Shown one piece after another: positions 60,727 to 64,000 of a stretch of DNA of 64,000 nucleotides (positions within the stretch are counted from its first letter, which is position 1; every line of letters begins with the position of its first letter). The notes beneath the pieces are model-generated. The model searched no databases, had not been told where the DNA came from, and worked only from the letters and a program-made list of their open reading frames with translations. Location of the stretch: assembly GCF_014117325.1 (NCBI RefSeq), contig NZ_CP059732.1, positions 992,001 to 1,056,000 of the forward strand, in the 5' to 3' direction. The position numbers and the translations under genes are program-made. The stretch comes from Spirosoma foliorum (lineage in GTDB: Bacteria > Bacteroidota > Bacteroidia > Cytophagales > Spirosomataceae).

Positions 60727-62175
60727 ATGAATTCAATCCAAATTGCCGGTCAGACAGATGTTGGCCAGCGCCGAACTGATAACCAGGACACGTTTGTTTG
60801 CTCCATGATCTGGGACAACGCCAGTGCGTTGCTGGTGGTTATCGATGGCGTTGGTGGTTATGCTGGTGGCGACCGGGCGGCAGCGATTGCCAAAGAGTCG
60901 ATTGAACAATACATGGCAACGCCCACCGGGAAACCGTTGTCTATGCTTCGCGAAGCGGTGGTATTTGCCAATAATCGGATTAATGATCAACGGCAGGAGG
61001 ACCCTCGACTGGCGCAGATGTGTTGTGTACTGACGGCTGTCGTGGTTGATGATCGTTCTCATAAACTGTCGTTCGTGCATGTGGGCGACACCCGCTTGTA
61101 CCGGTATCGACAGGGAACACTCGAAAAGCTTACCCACGATCATTCAATGGTTGGGATTCGGGAAGATGCAAACGAACTCACCGAAGCTGAGGCCATGCAG
61201 CACCCCCGACGCAACGAAATCCTACGGGAAGTTGGATCGGCGGAACACCGGGTCGATGATCCTGATTTCCTGGAATCGGACGAAACAGATTTTCTGCCGG
61301 GCGATCAACTGTTGTTATGCAGCGATGGCCTGACCGATATGATTACACAGGCACAGATCAAGACTGTTTTGGATCGAGGGGTTCCCCTCGAAAAACAGAT
61401 CGCTGAACTGATACGCATCGCCAATGAACAGGGTGGAAAGGATAATATTACCGTTGTACTTGCCCGAAATACGAAAACGCAATCATCACCAACACCGGCT
61501 AAAAAAGCGGTTGAGGTGCCCGCGCTGCCACAGCAGTCAGTACCCATTGTGGACGTTACTCCCGAACCCGTCACAGAAAAACCGCAAGTAAAAAAACGAA
61601 GTCTGACCGGATTATGGAGTGTTCTGGGGTTGCTGGTAGGGGGCTTAATCGCGGTAATTGCCTGGTATCAATTCCAGCCATCCCGTCAAGCCGATGTAAC
61701 AACGACCGACAGTTTATCTGCCATTAGTACGGAGCCCGGAGCTACATCGATCGTGACAGAGGCCATGTCGCGGTTTGACTCACTGTTACAAGCTGCGCAT
61801 CGGAGCAAAGATCATCGACTGATTTTGCCAGCCGATACGTTTCGTCTTAATACCCCCCTTTTACTGACCGATTCGCTGCTCAGCGTTTTGGGCGATAAGA
61901 AATTGACCGTATTCATGCCCGCCGATACGCTGCGAGCGCAAGTGGCGTTACGTATAACGCGAGTGGGACCTGTTCGGCTGGAAAACATCGTCATTGCTGG
62001 ATTTAAGACAGGAATTGAAACGACACCCAAAACGAAGTTACAACTGGCAAACGTTTCTTTTCGAAACGTAGCGTTGCCGATTGGCGCGGTTATTCGGCAG
62101 GATACGTTCCGAAATGCCGTTATTGAGATTTCCGTAAAAAACCAACCTGATTCATCTAAACGAGTTCACCCCTGA
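60727..62175 (+). CDS. PP2C-family Ser/Thr phosphatase with membrane anchor
   Basis: A 482-residue protein. The cytoplasmic PP2C domain (about 1-245) has the metal-binding motifs (TDVGQRRTDNQD, VVIDGVGGYAGGD, LLLCSDGLTDM, GGKDNITVVL). One membrane segment lies at about 296-315. The C-terminal part (about 340-482) is outside the cytoplasm and looks like a short beta-helix or carbohydrate-binding type fold (LENIVIAGFKTGIE). PP2C enzymes remove phosphate from Ser/Thr and oppose kinases of the Hanks type. Its stop overlaps the start of the kinase gene by 1 bp (TGATG), so both are translated together. Upstream is an FHA-like gene. Confidence 0.92.
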   Translation: MNSIQIAGQTDVGQRRTDNQDTFVCSMIWDNASALLVVIDGVGGYAGGDRAAAIAKESIEQYMATPTGKPLSMLREAVVFANNRINDQRQEDPRLAQMCCVLTAVVVDDRSHKLSFVHVGDTRLYRYRQGTLEKLTHDHSMVGIREDANELTEAEAMQHPRRNEILREVGSAEHRVDDPDFLESDETDFLPGDQLLLCSDGLTDMITQAQIKTVLDRGVPLEKQIAELIRIANEQGGKDNITVVLARNTKTQSSPTPAKKAVEVPALPQQSVPIVDVTPEPVTEKPQVKKRSLTGLWSVLGLLVGGLIAVIAWYQFQPSRQADVTTTDSLSAISTEPGATSIVTEAMSRFDSLLQAAHRSKDHRLILPADTFRLNTPLLLTDSLLSVLGDKKLTVFMPADTLRAQVALRITRVGPVRLENIVIAGFKTGIETTPKTKLQLANVSFRNVALPIGAVIRQDTFRNAVIEISVKNQPDSSKRVHP

Positions 62176-63737
62176 TGGCTACGATTCGATTTGATACGCG
62201 ATTTCCGGGCTATGAAGTGCTGAGTGAACTAGGTCGCTCGAATGCCCGGATTCTAAAGGCGCGTCACCTGGCCACTGGCGATCTGGTGGCGATTAAGCAC
62301 TTTGCCCTGAATACCGATGCCGAAACGCTCCGGCGGTTTCAGCGCGAGTCGGCTATCATGACCAGCATTGCCCACCCCAATATTGTTAAGGTACGAGAGG
62401 TTCAGCTAGAAGCCGAATTACCCTACATCGTCATGGAACTGATTGAAGGGGGCAATTTGAAGCAACTCATTGCTGGTCAGGATTGCGTGGACGTACCCAC
62501 AGTTATTCGGCTGGGTTTGCAAATGGCCAGCGCGTTTAAAGCGATTCACCCACAAGGCATTGTTCACCGGGATATAAAACCCGAAAATATTCTGTATCGG
62601 CCATTACCCAGCGGAGAGCTCCATTTTCTTCTGACGGATTTTGGCGTGGCTCGCCTGCACGAACAGTCCAATACACTGACAGGCCAGTCGTTGATGACCT
62701 ATGAGTATGCATCGCCGGAGCAATTTAACGATCCTAAAAGCGTGGGACCTGCAACGGATTATTACTCACTGGGCGTGGTTTTGTACCAATGCCTTCATGG
62801 GTGTGTGCCCTTTGCCCTGGACGATCATTCAGGAATTGTAACGTTTATGAATCGGGTATTGGCCGAAGCACCACCCGCGCTAACCATCACCGACGATCAA
62901 TCGCTGAATCCGTTCTGGGAGTTATTGCAAGGTTTATTGCAGAAAAAAGCCAGTGACCGCCTAAGCGACCCCGACGAATTAATGTGGCTCCTTAAACAGG
63001 CTGAGCTCAATTATTTGCAGGCTGGTCGAGTTATGGCGACTCCCACTGTACAGGCTAAGTCGCCACAAGTTGCCCCGCTTATTCAGGAATCTGAACAAAA
63101 GCAGTTGCCTGCTCTATCGGTTGCTTCTGAAGAATCCTCGCCCGTTCCAGAACGCCAGTTACCTAAACAAAAAGGAGGCTGGTTAAAACTGGAAACGTTG
63201 GCATTGGCTGCTTTACTCGTTGGCTTTGCGTTCTATTATGTCCTGGTTGGGTCCAAGTCGGGCAGTAAGAGCGGGGCTGTAGATCCCATTGAAAATTCGG
63301 CCGCTAGCGGGGACTCTATTGCGCCTACTAATCTGGCGGAAGTATCGGCAATCCAGCAGCGGGAAGCCGAAGAAGCGCAGCGACAGGAACAACTTCGACA
63401 GGAAGCGCTGGCTGCAGTCAAGAGCTTGCGCGTAAAGACTACGGATTTTCGGGTTGGCTTATTCGGGGGTATCAAGAATATTCAACTTCAACTGACGAAC
63501 CCAAGTGCCGTCACCTTTTCGTCAGTTACGGTTCGGGTGAATTATTACAAAGAAAGTGGCGGGTTGTATAAATCGGAGAACGTGTCGTTTAGCTCAGTCG
63601 GACCGAATGCCTCGTTACTTCAAAATGCCCCTAATAGCGATCGGGGAGTCCGATTGAGCTGCAAAATTGTGAATCATCAGTTTGCTCCACCGCTGGATTC
63701 TCTTACGAATACAATGATGTCAGACTCGTTAAATTAA
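62175..63737 (+). CDS. Membrane-anchored Ser/Thr protein kinase (Hanks type)
   Basis: A 520-residue kinase. The catalytic domain (about 5-270) has Lys41 (VAIKHF), the catalytic loop HRDIKPEN with Asp133, Asp155-Phe-Gly (TDFGVARL) and an activation-loop end YASPEQF. The glycine-rich loop is reduced (ELGRSNARILKA) compared with GxGxxG. One membrane segment (about 341-359) and an external C-terminal part (about 365-520, ending in a beta-sandwich-like region) follow. It is the first of two tandem kinases and is coupled to the PP2C gene. It probably phosphorylates the FHA-like protein or other envelope-linked targets. Confidence 0.95.
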   Translation: MATIRFDTRFPGYEVLSELGRSNARILKARHLATGDLVAIKHFALNTDAETLRRFQRESAIMTSIAHPNIVKVREVQLEAELPYIVMELIEGGNLKQLIAGQDCVDVPTVIRLGLQMASAFKAIHPQGIVHRDIKPENILYRPLPSGELHFLLTDFGVARLHEQSNTLTGQSLMTYEYASPEQFNDPKSVGPATDYYSLGVVLYQCLHGCVPFALDDHSGIVTFMNRVLAEAPPALTITDDQSLNPFWELLQGLLQKKASDRLSDPDELMWLLKQAELNYLQAGRVMATPTVQAKSPQVAPLIQESEQKQLPALSVASEESSPVPERQLPKQKGGWLKLETLALAALLVGFAFYYVLVGSKSGSKSGAVDPIENSAASGDSIAPTNLAEVSAIQQREAEEAQRQEQLRQEALAAVKSLRVKTTDFRVGLFGGIKNIQLQLTNPSAVTFSSVTVRVNYYKESGGLYKSENVSFSSVGPNASLLQNAPNSDRGVRLSCKIVNHQFAPPLDSLTNTMMSDSLN

Positions 63738-63744
63738 TTGACTG

Positions 63745-64000
63745 ATGCCAACCGTAAGTGTCAATACGCATTTTCCGGGTTACGAAATTATTGGCGAACT
63801 GGGTCGCTCAAATGCCCGTGTTCTGAAGGCGCGTCATTTGGCCACGGGCGAATTGGTGGCGATTAAACACTTTGCGCTCAATACCGATGCCGAAACACTT
63901 CGTCGATTCCGGCTCGAATCGCAGCTAATGACTGATATTCGGCACCCAAATGTTGTGCGTGTTCGGGAGGTGCAACTCGATATGCCCATGCCGTTTATTG
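63745..64000 (+). CDS. Second tandem Ser/Thr protein kinase, cut by the window end
   Basis: The first 85 residues are visible, starting MPTVSVNTHFPGYEIIGELG. The sequence is close to the previous kinase (GRSNAR, KARHLATGELVAIKHF, NTDAETLRRF), including at the DNA level, which indicates tandem duplication. The same reduced glycine loop is present. The rest lies outside the window, so its C-terminal domains are unknown. Confidence 0.92.
   Translation, partial: MPTVSVNTHFPGYEIIGELGRSNARVLKARHLATGELVAIKHFALNTDAETLRRFRLESQLMTDIRHPNVVRVREVQLDMPMPFI

Overview
The window looks like a chromosome segment of a Bacteroidota bacterium of the order Cytophagales, most likely Spirosoma or a close relative. 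This is inferred from several features: type IX secretion (T9SS) adhesins with a CHU/SprB-type C-terminal domain and a PorP/SprF partner, TPR-histidine kinases paired with LytTR regulators, an ECF sigma factor joined to an outer-membrane-barrel-like protein, GH2 and GH43 glycosidases with signal peptides, few Shine-Dalgarno-like sites, and a tRNA promoter matching the Bacteroidota TTTG / TAnnTTTG pattern. No 16S rRNA is present, so the genus is an inference.

Layout. 1-21.4 kb: a 5'-truncated repeat-rich surface protein, a 5,328-residue adhesin with a T9SS sorting domain, and a PorP/SprF protein immediately downstream. 21.6-26.9 kb: a TPR sensor kinase, the 3' remnant of a LytTR regulator gene, a complete ISAs1-family insertion sequence with 9-bp target duplications, an intact LytTR response regulator and an ECF sigma factor. 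26.9-31.9 kb: an accessory stretch with a diverged noncoding duplication, three small unknown genes, a lipoprotein, an unusual sigma-factor/beta-barrel fusion and a possible structured RNA. 31.9-34.3 kb: a cytochrome c-PQQ sugar dehydrogenase beside CcmC and a CcmD-like peptide. 34.4-39.6 kb: a minus-strand group of three alpha/beta hydrolases (one frameshifted), an SDR and an aldehyde dehydrogenase. 39.9-44.1 kb: a HisKA_2 kinase translationally coupled to an NtrC-like regulator. 44.2-48.6 kb: an esterase, a GH2 glycosidase and an M23-like protein. 48.9-52.6 kb: a cold-shock protein, tex (split by one base), an NlpC/P60 lipoprotein and a GIY-YIG protein. 52.7-58.2 kb: tRNA-Ala, map, small membrane proteins and pheT with a coiled-coil partner. 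58.3-64 kb: a GH43 enzyme, then a eukaryote-like phospho-signalling operon (FHA-like protein, PP2C phosphatase, two tandem Ser/Thr kinases, the last cut by the window end).

The main themes are cell-surface construction and signal transduction. The most unusual single item is the sigma factor fused to a membrane segment and a barrel-like domain. The giant adhesin carries long repeats, up to 611 bp exactly identical, whose spacings are multiples of three; recombination between them would change protein length without breaking the frame. Several palindromic repeat elements lie between genes. Two genes carry one-base indels in homopolymer runs, which could be real mutations or sequence errors.
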